Part shown: positions 34,516 through 48,300 of the stretch, piece by piece
Position numbering within the stretch: position 1 is the first letter of the stretch
How the letters are laid out: the number at the start of each line of letters is the position of its first letter
Assembly: GCA_905160935.1 (NCBI GenBank)
Contig: CAJHZI010000678.1
Span: 1,799,001-1,863,000 of the forward strand
From: Enchytraeus crypticus
Lineage: Eukaryota; Annelida; Clitellata; Enchytraeida; Enchytraeidae
Direction: 5' to 3'
DNA: 64,000 bases
Position numbers and translations under genes: made by a program
The notes under the pieces: model-generated
The model's database searches: none
Seen by the model: only the letters and a program-made list of their open reading frames with translations
Told to the model about the DNA's origin: nothing

Positions 34516-37500
34516 CATAACTCTAGTAGCAAAACTTTACACCAATATCAACCTAATATTTTCTCTTAAGTCGTTTTTTATAAACTGAGTAAATATTATC
34601 GACTAATGTTTCCAGTTGTAGATTTTAAAAGTAGAGTAAATGACTAGCCAGACCTCGATGATGATTTGCCGATAGGCTGGATCAATGATCTTACTGAGCA
34701 TTTGTTCTACGAGCAGAGAAAAGTTGAGCTCATACTGAGTCATGTCTGACAGTGTAGGTTGCTGCTCAATCAATCAATCAATCAATAAATCAATTAACCA
34801 ATCAATCAATCACTTCTGCAAACAAGCAATCAATCAATAATTCATCATCATTATCATTATCATCATTTTCCCCTTGAATCACAGGATCACTAAGGTACTA
34901 GGGTCGGGATAACCTCAGAGAATTTTTTAGCAAATTCTGGAGTTTCGGCGTTCACCAACCAAAAGCCCGTTCTGACATTGGTAAATTAATTAATTCAATC
35001 AGTAGGTAAATCTATATAGCAGCAAATAAAAATTCAAGGGTCGGGCACTGATTTTTCAAACATTTCTATTCGTTTTATAAAAATTTGTAGCAATTTCTTG
35101 AGCTTAGGCGCTCAGCAACTGATTGCCTTTGTGATAAATATATATATTTACTGATGCTAGTGAGTGCCTAGTGCTCCCTTTCTGATGTTGGTTTTGATCT
35201 TAGTGCTTTGTCGCCTTTTACGACAGCTGTATTATAGGAAAAATTATGACTTCTAAACACCAGTAACTGAAATTTACTATTATTATAGTTATTATAATGA
35301 TCATAACTGTCATAAAAATATTATGAACAGTATGTGCGGGGTTTCTTGTCCTGGGCTTTCCCGTCAATGACATCGCTTTCAAGTGAGGAAACTGAAGTTA
35401 GCATTAGCATTACCAGCTATGTATCCATAACAATAATAGATGCAGCTCAACATATTAATGGTGCATAGAAGCATTTAACAAAATACAATGTGTCCTGCGA
35501 CTGCAAAATAGGTACATTAATTTTTAGAAGACAATAAAAATGATATGCTAGATACATCGATGTCTTCCTACCTGAGGTAAATGATATCCAGCCACTTTGA
35601 TTCCAGCAGAAGTTCTCTCCAGTATGTGCCAGACTCTGTCATAGAAATCCAGAGGTACTCTGTTCAATGCTCCATCAAGCTGCCGGTTCCACAGCATCGT
35701 TCTTCATTAATGTACAGAAAATTAAAACATACAATTGTATAGAAAAATATGCTTTTTATGCTGCAATCATTAACTGGTCAGTTAGATGGAATCATCTAGA
35801 AATAGGATTTTGAAGAATCGTCTAGGAATTTGATTGTCTAGATCATGACATCTAGGAATAAGATTCTCTCGATTCATCAAGAAATCTGATTTTTTATAAA
35901 CATCTAAAATAGGATCTCTAGAATCACCAAGAATATCTAATCTTTTAGAGTCATCTAGAAAATGATTCTCTAGAATCATCTAGAAAAATGATTCTCTAGA
36001 ATCATCTAGAAAAATGATTCTCTAGAATCATCTAGAAATAGGATTCTCTAGAATCATCTAGAAATAGGATTCTCTAGAATCATCTAGAAATAGGATTCTC
36101 TAGAATCATCTAGAAATAAGATTCTCTAGAATCATCTAGAAATAGGATTCTCTAGAATCATCTAGAAATAAGATCCTCTAGAATCATCTAGAAATAGGAT
36201 TCTCTAGAATCATATAGAAATAGGATTCTCTAGAATCATATAGAAATAGGATCCTCTACAATCATCTAAAAATAGGATTCTCTAGAATCATCTAGAAATA
36301 GGATTCTCTAGACTCATCTAGAAATAGGATTCTCTAGAATCATCTAGAAATAGGATTCTCTAGAATCATCTAGAAATAAGAATCATCTAGAAATAGGATT
36401 CTCTAGAATCATCTAGAAATAGGATTCTCTAGAATCATCTAGGATTCTAAGAACTTAGTAATTTAGAGCATCATCAAACACACTAGCTACTATGCTGGAA
36501 TTTTTTATTGTTTTAGTTTCATTCATAAGTTTATCATGACATATAGAATGGAATACAAACGCCAACGTAGAGCATAAAATCTTATCCATGAAAGGAATGC
36601 GTTTAAATGGTAATGAAAATGGATGAGCCCTCCCATTGAGCTCGATGCTAAAATTTAATGTTAGATATTTCTATTGTTATTATTATGATATTATGCAGAA
36701 AGCACTACCTGTGCAGAGAGTAGTATTTCTGGTCGCTACCGTCACGCTTGACAACCCGCAGCAGAAGTTTTCTGACGTCACTAGGAGACAGGCTGTGGAT
36801 GGACGCCTCTCCCTCGTTAGACGAGTACTTGAGCTCCAGCTTCATCGCCTGAACTATCCAGCTGCAGAGAGTTGTTCACCAATAAATAGATCTCACTTAT
36901 ACCCGCATTTACTAACTTTTCTTTAATCAATTGATCACTTACGCATCTGTTGTTAGGTAAACCACTGTTCAGAATTGTTGGTATTCACTAAAAAATGTTG
37001 CGTGGTTATTAACTACAAGGTCAACTGCCAAAATTATGTTGCTTAGCCAATCACAGCACTGTCCTTCAGGCTGATCGACCAATCAGCTTACTTCGTTAAG
37101 AAAACCAGAATATTGTTTTTTAATCAGTGGTGTAAGTAATCAGTTGACGCAACTGTTGATGTTTAAACACTTGAGTATTATTAGTATCTCACTAGTAAAT
37201 ACGGCCATCAATGTACAATTCATAGTGGTCCAGATCTACAATTGGTAAGCCGTAAGTAATTAGATAATAAGGGAAAAAGAAATGGTTTGATTTCAAATAC
37301 GATTGCCTTGGCCTCAGAGGCCAAGGCATTCGTATGACAGCCTAGCCAAGGTTATGATTTCTAAGATTGAAGCCTTGTTCTTATATTTTATGTCTTTATT
37401 GTTTTAAATTTAAAATAAGAAAATTTTAAGACAATTTTCACAGTAATATCCGTAGTAAAACAGAAATCAGCAAACATTTAGTTTTCAATATATTAATTTT

Positions 37501-38235
37501 GTCCTTTAACAGCAGAAATTAAAGAATAAATAAAAGAAAACAAGAGCGAGCAGTTACCCAATGCGTATTTTGAGCATGCCGTAGAAGAGTTCAGGATTAG
37601 TCATGATGTAGGTGCCGATGTTGATGATGAGCTCTTGTTGTAGCACAGCCTGCGAGATGTCGTAAGGGAAACAGCGAGTGTACAGTATCGTCTTAATATC
37701 ACCAGGTGTCACCGGCTTATCTATCACTTCTTCATCGCCGCCCCACACTCCTATTGTCACCTAAATCAAATCAAATATGAATTAATTAATCAAAGAATCA
37801 CTCAATAAATCGAGTAGCGAGTGTATAGTATCGTCTTAATGTCACCAGGTGTCACTGGCTTATCTATCACTTCTTCATTGCCGCCCCACACTCCTATAGT
37901 CACCTAAATCAAATCAAATACTAATTAATTAATAAAAGAATCAATCAATAAATCGAAAAGCGAGTGAAAAGTATCGTTTTAATGTCACCACGTGTAAGCT
38001 GGCTTATTCCTAACTCTTTCCTTGCCTTCCCACATTCCTACTCGAATAAATAAAACAATCACTCAATCAACGAATCAGTGTATGAATACAGTATACTTGT
38101 GTATTAGCGGTGCTAATTCTGTTTGTGATGAGTTCTTACACTCAGTGAAATAGGTTCACTCATATCAAAGAATGACGCGAGTGCAATAGTGATAATGAAG
38201 AAGATAAGACATTTTCATATTCTATCGCATTTAAT

Positions 38236-38266
<31 letters not shown>

Positions 38267-39292
38267 GAATAATAATAAAGGTTTAACGTCCGTTTCTTAA
38301 AGTATAAAGTACCGTCTTACCTGCTTGCCGCGCACTAGTATAGCCGTTATAGACGGCGCCAGACTGTCCACAAGCTTTCCAAGCAGACTGGAGCAGAATC
38401 GAACCACGGCCCTGCAGCATAGCATTAAATGAAGCTAATATCTATGTTATATATAATGATAGTTAGTTACTGAAGAAATATAATTATAGCTAATAAATTA
38501 TGTTACTGCAAAATTAAACTTAAAGGGTATTTCCGGTGTCACCAAAATAACGTCTCTTTCTAGGTCGATATTTGATGTTCATCAATAGATTCAGACACAT
38601 CCTGACGCTTAGGCCAGGATGTGCCGGTAAGTGGCCAGTGGCGATGACGGTAAGATATTCGACCGCGGATCAGTATGTGCGGGGTTCAAATCCTGGGCTC
38701 GCCCGTCACTGACATCGCCTTCGAGTGAGGAAACTGACGTTAACATTAGCTTTACTAGCTTTTTTAATTCGCCGAAATCTCTGTTAACTAGAACCAGTCA
38801 TCTAACAGTAACTCTCGGCCTAGCGGTACAGTGCGTTGATATGCATATCTCTAATTTCAAAATCTAGCTCAAGTCAATTTTAATTCAACTTGAAATCCCA
38901 TTCAGACAGACTTGTGAGTCAAATTGTTACAATTATATGGACTATATACTATACACTGTATTATATATTTCTTATTTATTTTCATGCTGTCTAATTTACT
39001 ATGTACTATGTACTGTGATATATGTATTTTTTCATCCCTCATGAAGAACATTACACACTCCGCTCACGCATACAAGCGAAAGCTCTAAAGGAAACAAGTA
39101 GAGTCTACGGCTGTTGTTTACTCACCAGACTTGTCTACATCCAGCGTGCAGTGTCAGCTTCTCGAGCCTGTCTTCTACTGTCTGGGAACCAACGCGACAG
39201 TAGAGACCCTCCCTGTCGAGGAACGCTTGCAGGATTTGAGCCTAAACAAACGAATATACAGTGCATAGCGGGCATTGGACACTCGACATCTT

Positions 39293-39328
<36 letters not shown>

Positions 39329-42300
39329 TTCCCTTGAATCCCAGTTTAACCAGGGTCGGGATACAGATAGACTGTCTCAAATCCTCTCTCTCCTACACCA
39401 CAGCACCAGCCAATCCCCTATCTGAGACTTCCATTCATTTACATTTTTGTAGCAATTTCTGGAGCCTAGGCGCTTACAAACCGAATGCCCTTTCTGACGT
39501 TGGTATGGATTAGTGCTTTAGTCGCCTTCTACGACACGTGCAGTCACCGATTGGTTAATTCTTCAAACAACCCGGACACAACACGGGGAACACTCCACAA
39601 CTTATAAAATTATAATAAGTACATTACGTCCTATTATAATTATAACTATTATTATTATTATTATTATTATTATTGCATCTGATTGCAATTTAACAGGCTG
39701 TTCGAAATTGAAACTCACCTGTCACATATGTGCCTACAGACAATTTAACTTAACCCTGAGCTAGTACATTACTCTTTGTTAATTTGACAATATACATAAA
39801 ACGCTACATTTTACAGAAACTCTAAGAGTTCAGACCTGGTAGTACATGTTTTCAGTGTTCTCATACTGACTCGCCAATTCTGATAGGGACTTCTCTGAGA
39901 TCTCCTGCAGAAATATATTAAACAACGATTGTACAAGAACAAGAAACACCTAACAACTAGAAATCGGTAACAATATTAGCATATAGCTGGTAAAAAGCTA
40001 AGATTAAAGTCAGTTTCCTCACTCGAAGGATGTCAGTGACGGGCGAGCCCATGATTTGAACCTGGCACATACAAATCCGCGGTCAAGTATCTCATTGGCT
40101 CCATTCAACGACTCTTTTACAGAAAATACTTCAGATAATGACGTGCCAGGCAACACTACAACTGCAGTGATTTACATTCAGGACAAGCAACGGTTGTGCA
40201 CAACGACTCTGCCACTTTTATCACCAAAAAATCTGCATATGGTACATTTTCTGCACTATAAAGAGTAAAATATATGTCTTCTTCTTCAGTGCACTGCCAA
40301 GTGGCAGGTTCAAGGTACATATTCATACTCAAAGTCTGTTTTCTCACTCCATAAGAGCATTCCTTAGATTAACAAGTTAATCCCTTCACAAAGTCTATGC
40401 CTTATCCATACCTTATGTAGCCTATAGCTTGGGAAAAATATGGCTTCTGAGTTGGTTTCCTGTTGCCTTCCTCAGTTCGGTGGATTAATTATCATTTAGT
40501 TCTGGGGGAAAATATTTCATGGTGAGGTGGGTCCCCTCTTGCCATCCTCAGCTCCTGCCTTTAGTCGCCTCTTACGTACACGCGGCAGATTGTTTGCGGT
40601 TGCCCAATTCTGCAGTGGTCGAACCACACCCGAGCACAACACGGGGAAAAAAATATATGTAGAAAGTGTTATATTTACTTTTGCTTTTTTCCTATTTACT
40701 GCTTAGGTCTCACAAATTACGACTAGAAAATTATTATTTATTAATTGTTTATAATTACCATTTTTACTATACAAAAGTGACCATGACTTTAACTATATTA
40801 AATTAAATAACTACAATATCTGGTCAGGAATTCAAAGACCTCCATAATATATTTTCAATTTATAAAAAATCTCAATTGTTCACAAGTTTACTTTCAATAA
40901 ATCTAAGAAAAATAATAAAAGCACCGTCCATTTATGGCTTTCATTAATTCTATACAATCTTCATTACAGAGTCATAACTTACTTTAGCATCCTGCCATTT
41001 CTCCACGGTGTCAGACTTTGTAATCTTCGGTATATCCGTGAGACTACGGAACTGTTTGCCCAGATCTTTCTCTTCAAACGGCTGAAACAGCGACTGTATG
41101 TCGTCGTCACTGTCGATGTCCATGAAGTCCAAGTGCTCGATACACGCAGACGATATAAACTCCTACACATTTTGGCAAGCAATAATACATATTGCATGAA
41201 TTAATTAGTACACATTGCATGGATTAATTACTACACACTGCAGCGTTAAATAACTACACATTTCATGTACTAATTTGTACACATAGCAGCGCTTAATTAC
41301 TTCACATTTCATGTACTAATTTGTACACATTGCAGGGCTTAATTACTACACATTGCATGGGTTAATTAGTACACATTTCAGGGATTAATTACTACACATT
41401 GCATGTACCAATTTGTACACATTGCAAGGCTTAATGTGTAAAAGCATTGTAGAGTTTAATTATAATACACTATAGAGTTTACTTATCTTACCCAGAATTA
41501 AAAAACAATTTTTCTAGGAGCAGCCAATTGCAGATCGATAAGGTGTCCACATACGGATAAGTAAGTGCAGAGTTCGAATTCTCGAGCAGCGTTCAAGAGC
41601 TCTACAAGCTGTTGCTATTTGCTTCAAGAAAAGAGACTAACAGTAAACTTGGTTTTAGTATTTTAATGCACACAGTTAAAGCTAGGTAAAGCTAATAATA
41701 ACGTCAGTATCCTACATTAACAGCAATAACATACAGGGGCGATATAAAATAGTTTTCGAGGTCAAGCACAATGTCAATCAATGCCTTGATAGAAATCACA
41801 TTAGATAGAGCATGTTTAAACTATATACGCCGTTCTCAGGGGTGCAGTTCTCGAAGACCTAGAGAAGATAATTAATTGAACGGACAGTCAGACCCACTAC
41901 CAATGACGTTCACAGCATTTACATTGAGTTTAAAATGTCAAAATACAAATACACCTGAAGTCCAGTTGACAAAGTAGAAATACAGGAAATACACTTGCTA
42001 ACAGAACATCATCAGGGAGGCTCACCTGTAAACGTCCCAAACGAACTTTAGTTCCATTGCAGTCTCCACGCTTGAACTCAGCCAGCAGGTTGAAGATGTG
42101 CCTCGCACCAGGGCCTCTGAAAACATCCATACAAACAGCTTAAGATCCGCTACAACTTCGTTGGTTGGAGAATAGAGAGATCTCCTGATCACTTATATTA
42201 CTGACTATTCTGAGCTCTTCTCATCACTTGCTGGAGCCAGTGGCGAAGTCGGTAAGATACTCGACCGCGAATCAGTCTGTGCGGGGATCAAATTCTGGAC

Positions 42301-45300
42301 TCGCCCGTCACTGACATCGCCTTCGAGTGAGGAAACTGACGTTAACCTTAGCTTTAATAGCGTTTGCTTTTACCCGTGCTCGGCGTGTAGTATTTCAGCA
42401 AAATGTCCAGCTTTTGAATCGGAAGAGAAATTCGTAAACTGAGCAGACATCATACGACTGTTATACCGGTTCTCAACGGCTTATGATGTGCAGTGCACAG
42501 ATAGATGATGCTGCATCTTAGATGAAAATTCTGTTGATTAAATGAAGCTTTACAAGTGGACACTGATTGATTGTATCTAAAGCAGATTAAGTAAATCATA
42601 ATCTTCTGCTCACGTCATGAGAAGAATACAGAACGAAAGATCCTACCGCAAGGTAACTTTTCTCTAGGTATATTCATCAAATTTACGCTAATAATAATAT
42701 CGACAGAGGTTTAACGTCTGTTTCCTCATTCATAGATGATGTCAGCCAAGCTTCAACAACTGCAATACAATGAAATGAGCACAGAACGCCTGTTTCATCA
42801 AATCGTCATTCACGCCCACATCATGAGCCTCGTATGACGAATATAGAACGAATACGAAATATAACCTCAACAGAACGAATATGACATATAACCTCAATAG
42901 AACAAATACGAAATATAACCTCAATAGAACGAATACGAAATATAACCTCAATAGCACGAATACGAAATATAACCTCAATAGCACGAATACGAAATATAAC
43001 CTCAATAGAACGAATACGAAATATAACCTCAATAGAACGAATACGAAATACAAGCTCAATAGAACGAATACGAAATATAACCTCAACAGAACGAATACGA
43101 AACAGTACCTCAAGTTATCTTCTCTCATGATCATACAGAACGTGGGACGTCCAGCCAGCTTCCAGCATTTAGAGAGAAAGGTCAGGTCACTCTGGTCAAT
43201 CAAATCAGTCAATCAGTCACTCACTCAATTAATCAATCACTCGATCAATCAAAAATGTGACATCTTTATTCATATCATAGAAAACAAAATAGGTATCAAA
43301 CATATAACATAAACACATCGGCACACAGGGTCAGGAAGCACAGATGCTTGTTTAAGGCCCATTTCCTCCTTCCTCAGCATGGATATTAATAAACAACCAT
43401 GTTTAGTTATATGCTACATCAAATCTATATTTTATATAATTGCAAGATAGCTGCACTTATTATATTCATTTCAATGTAGGCTTAATCTCTATTTATATGT
43501 TACACCAATTATTCCAGTAATTTATTTTACTACTTCCATTTCCGGAACGTTTACACTGCATAACAAACATAATATTGCTCAGGGTCTAAAACTGTAAAAT
43601 TGGATTACATTTAAGTTATACACTATTTCTATTAGAAGATTATTTTTATACATTATTACTAAATATAGCAGTTGCATTCTTCGTGTTTTATATTGAAGGC
43701 ATCAGTAAAAGGACTACTGATTCTACAGATTAAAAAACTTAATAAAATATGATCACATAAGTAGGCCTATACTATGTTAAATATAAAATTTCACTTTCCT
43801 CATCATCATCATGACCATCATCATCATCTTCCTATAAATCAAATCCCAATTTAACTAGGGTAGGGATTCATTTCATAAAACTTCACTTTAATTTCTATAG
43901 ATTTGAATTCTGCACCTACTGATCTCAGTAGGACTACTAATTGATAGCCAAGTGACTCACAATAAAAAAAATAACACTCAATTCTAGAAATTGGATAACA
44001 AGAGAGAGTAAAGAGTTAAATCATTTATGTCTGGTGTCACACAACATCTCTCTCTTAGTGCACTGCATACTGGCAGGTCCATGGTATATAACGCCTCCAC
44101 TCATCGCTGTCTTCCTTTCTTCTCTTAATGTTCACATACCAATGGATCTTTAAATCATCCATAACATTCCTTAAGATATACCATTTTTCTTGGGAGATTC
44201 CGCTTATAATGAGGTGGGCCCCCTAAACCTTGATCAGCTTCGAGTAAAATTTATTGGGCAGGGGTGTCATTCCCTGAGACAGCTATCCTGTTTACCCAAA
44301 ACAACAACAGCTAAAATGTGACCACACTCACCCTGACGTCATCAATAACAACAGATAAAATGTGACAACACCCACCCTGACGTCATCAATAACAACAGAT
44401 AAAATGTGACAACACCCACCCTGAAATCATAAATAACAACAGAAAAAAGGAGACCACACTCACCCTGACGTCATCCATAACAACAGATAAAATGTGACAA
44501 CACCCACCCTGAAATCATAAATAACAACAGAAAAAAGGAGACCACACTCACCCTGACGTCATCAATAACAACAGATAAAATGTGACAACACTCATCCTGA
44601 CGTCATCAATATCAACAAATAAAATGTGACAACACTCACCCTGACGTCATCAATCACAAACTCCATATCCTGTGAGAGATAGAACTCGTCCAGCTGGAAC
44701 AGCAGCGGGTAGCAGACAAACGTGTAGCCACACACTCTGTAGATCTAGAAAAATACGACAGAAAAATTGTAAGGAATTATGTCAACACTTAAAATTATTA
44801 TATTTGAGTACAGCCATTTTATTATTTCGATAAATTATACAAAATGATTCATTAAACCTAACTAATTGAATAATTTATTAAATAAAGTACGACCAGATTC
44901 AAAATTGTAAGAAATTCTGTTGCAACACTTAAAATTATTATATTTGAGTACAGCCATTCTGTTATTTCGATAAATTATACAAAATGATTCATTAAACTGG
45001 CTGGAGCCAGTGGATAATCGATCGCGGATCAGTAGGTGCGGGTTCAAATCCTGGGCTCGCCCGTCACTGACATCGCTTTCGAGCGAGGAAACTGACGTTA
45101 TCCTTAGCTTTAGCTTTTAGCTTAGCTTTTAAACCTAACTAATTAAATATTTAATTAAATAAAGTACGACCAGAAACTCAGAATTCAGTCCAGTACAATG
45201 TTTTCTGCAGCTGATCAAATGAAAACATTACAACAGAAAAACTATAATAATATAAAAATTATATAAAATCTAATTTAAAAATGAAAAATATATCTACATC

Positions 45301-48300
45301 TACTGTTGGCCTAAGATCTTCTTAGCTAATGGTCTGCGTAAGCTGACGATACACACCATAAATGTGTATCGTCAGCTTACGCAGACCATTAGCTAAGAAG
45401 ATCTTAGGCCTACCTAATGTTTTAAATAGTATATAAGTACAAAACATAGCAGCAAAAAATTAAATAAATACAATAATATATTTTATATGACTTTTAATTT
45501 AAATTACAGATAAAGCTGACCTTAGAAGTACCAAGACGTCCAACAGGTCTGGGTGGTCGGCCTGACAGGCCTAGCTTGCTGTTGAAGCCTAACTGCTCGT
45601 AAGCCTTAACTAGCTGATTAGGCGACCAGATTTGAATGGGTTCTATCTACACAGCCACACAGATATACATACACACATCCTTTAAAGCTAGTGAAGTTGA
45701 TGTTAACGTCAGTTAACATTAACTTCATTATATTAAGTTAATGTTAACGTCAGTTAACATTAACTTCAAATCCTGGGCGAGCCCAGGATTTGAACCCCAC
45801 ATATACTGATCCGCGGTGGAATATTTTACCGACATCGCCACTGGCTCCAGCCTTTAAGTATATTGTTGAAGACAATCTGAATAGGGATTAAATAACTGAC
45901 AGTTCACCGGCACTAACTAGTTGTTAGGATGTCCGGATGAATAATTTCTTTGAGTCAATACATGTTTAGGCATATAATTTAAAGCTGCTGAAAATTTTTC
46001 AAGACGACAGATGCATTGGCTTTGACAGATGCATTGTCGCGTAACCTTTTTTATTTGATTTTGAAAATGTCACGGCACTCCATGAGAATACGAAACATAT
46101 TCGATAGTGATGGCTAAAGACTATATAACAACAAAGAAACTATAGTAGAATTTCTAAAGTCCGTATGGCTAAAGGAGATGAGATGTCACAGTCAGATTAT
46201 GAAAAATCAAGTAAATCAAATTACTATAAATTATAACTTAGTCGAGCCTGAAACTATATTTTGCCTATGTAAATAATTGTCAGAATTCAGGATTCAATAA
46301 TTTAGTTACAGAAAAAGTTTGAACTTCGTCTAATACCAGTTTACATAACAAAAGGACTCCATCTGAAAATTATACAGCTAGTACTTCAAACAGTTCTGAA
46401 CACACAATCTACTGTCCATTAGGCACGTTTGTTACAGAGTACAGACTACACTCGCCATATTCTAACCTTGAGATGTATTTTAGTTCATTTATTAAAATCA
46501 AGAAAAAATTAGTGCAAAATTATTATCTACAAATGACAATAAAGTTAAACATAAAAATGAAATTAATGAGAAATGTGTTTAGTGTATTCGCAGATACCTG
46601 ATGAGGTGTCTGAGTTTGTATTCCATACGTAGCCAACATCTGCTGCAGTCTAACGCTCTCGGCTATCAGTATGATCTGAACCACGAGGTCACTGGGTGAA
46701 CTCTACAGCAAAATCAATCAATCAATCGATTGATCAATCAATCGATCGATCAATCAATCGATCGATCAATCAATCGATCGATCAATCAATCGATCGATTG
46801 GTCAATCAATCACTTAATCAATCGATCAATCAGTAAATCAATTGATCTATAACTCAATCGATCAATCAATCAATCGATCAATCAATCAATCATTCGATCA
46901 ATCAATCAGTTAATCCATGAACAGTTCAATAAATGAATGAAGGAATCAATAAATTCATCAATCAATTAATATGTTGCATTAGATTATGTCAGCAGGACCA
47001 AAGTGGAACTAAATAAACTCTACAAGAGTTCAATCAATCAATCAATCAATCAATCAATTAATTCACTTATAAAGCTAATATGCCCTATGCACGATATCGT
47101 AGATGCTCTAGAACGAATTACAGCAAATCAAACAGCATATCTTGTTCTTATTATTTTACTTTACAACTGAGTTTGTAGTTTGGATAAATAATTTCTGCAT
47201 TATAAGAAATTTAATAAATTATCACTAAAGACTCATTGCTGTTACTACTTTACTTCAAAGCTTTTTACAGTGTATAGCAGTATCTGCATTAGTCGTCAGA
47301 TTCAGCCAACGGTGGGTTTTGTATTTAGTATATATCTATGTTGATAGACTCTTTGCAGATATATTTACATAGGAATGTTAACCTTCATAGAAAGCTTGAA
47401 TCATCAATGTAATACCACAAGCAGGGCTACAGTAACACAAAGCTCACAACTCAGCTATTCTGAATTCATTGTATCTTACAGACCAGGGTATAGGAGAGCT
47501 AATAAAACTTATCATTTACTACAGCATTTGTGCTGAGTATATATTAAGAATCACTGGCAATTCTCACAAAACCAGCCAAATTCGACAGACGAGTGTAGAT
47601 TAGTAAAAGCGCAACAAAATTGGAGGTCAAAAGTAATGTAAGTAAATTAATGGCGATCAAAAGTAATGTAAGTAAATTAATGGCGATCAAAAGTAATGTA
47701 AGTAAATTAATGGCGATCAAAAGTAATGTAAGTAAATTAATGGCGATCAAAAGTAATGTAAGTAAATTAATGGCGATCAAAAGTAATGTAAGTAAATTAA
47801 TGGCGATCAAAAGTAATGTAAGTAAATTAATGGCGATCAAAAGTAATGTAAGTAAATTAATGGCGATCAAAAGTAATGTAAGTAAATTAATGGCGATCAA
47901 AAGTAATGTAAGTAAATTAATGGCGATCAAAAGTAATGTAAGTAAATTAATGGCGATCAAAAGTAATGTAAGTAAATTAATGGCGATCAAAAGTAATGTA
48001 AGTTGATTAAGCGAAGCATACCATGAAGACACAATAAAAACTATAAAATATCTTTAAATTAAATAAACTAGAAACAATAGCAAACTTAAGTAAACAACTA
48101 ATAACCAATACACCAACCGATAAAGTGAAATATTTAATTTGACTTCATGATATCAGACTAAAATAAATATCATGAAATCAGATTAAAATAAATATCATGA
48201 AATCAGACTAAAATAAATATCATGAAATCAGATTAAAATAAATATCATGAAATCAGATTAAAATAAATATCATGATATCAGACTAAAATAAATATCATGA

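Noticed and set aside
35800-36446. Heat-shock elements in the GATTCTCTAGAATC units
   Set aside because: The spacing between TTC and GAA is four bases, not the two needed for an HSE, and the array is intronic.
47544-48032. 162- and 128-codon frames through the 30-bp array
   Set aside because: The unit length is a multiple of three, so both strands stay open automatically; there is no unique coding sequence outside the array.
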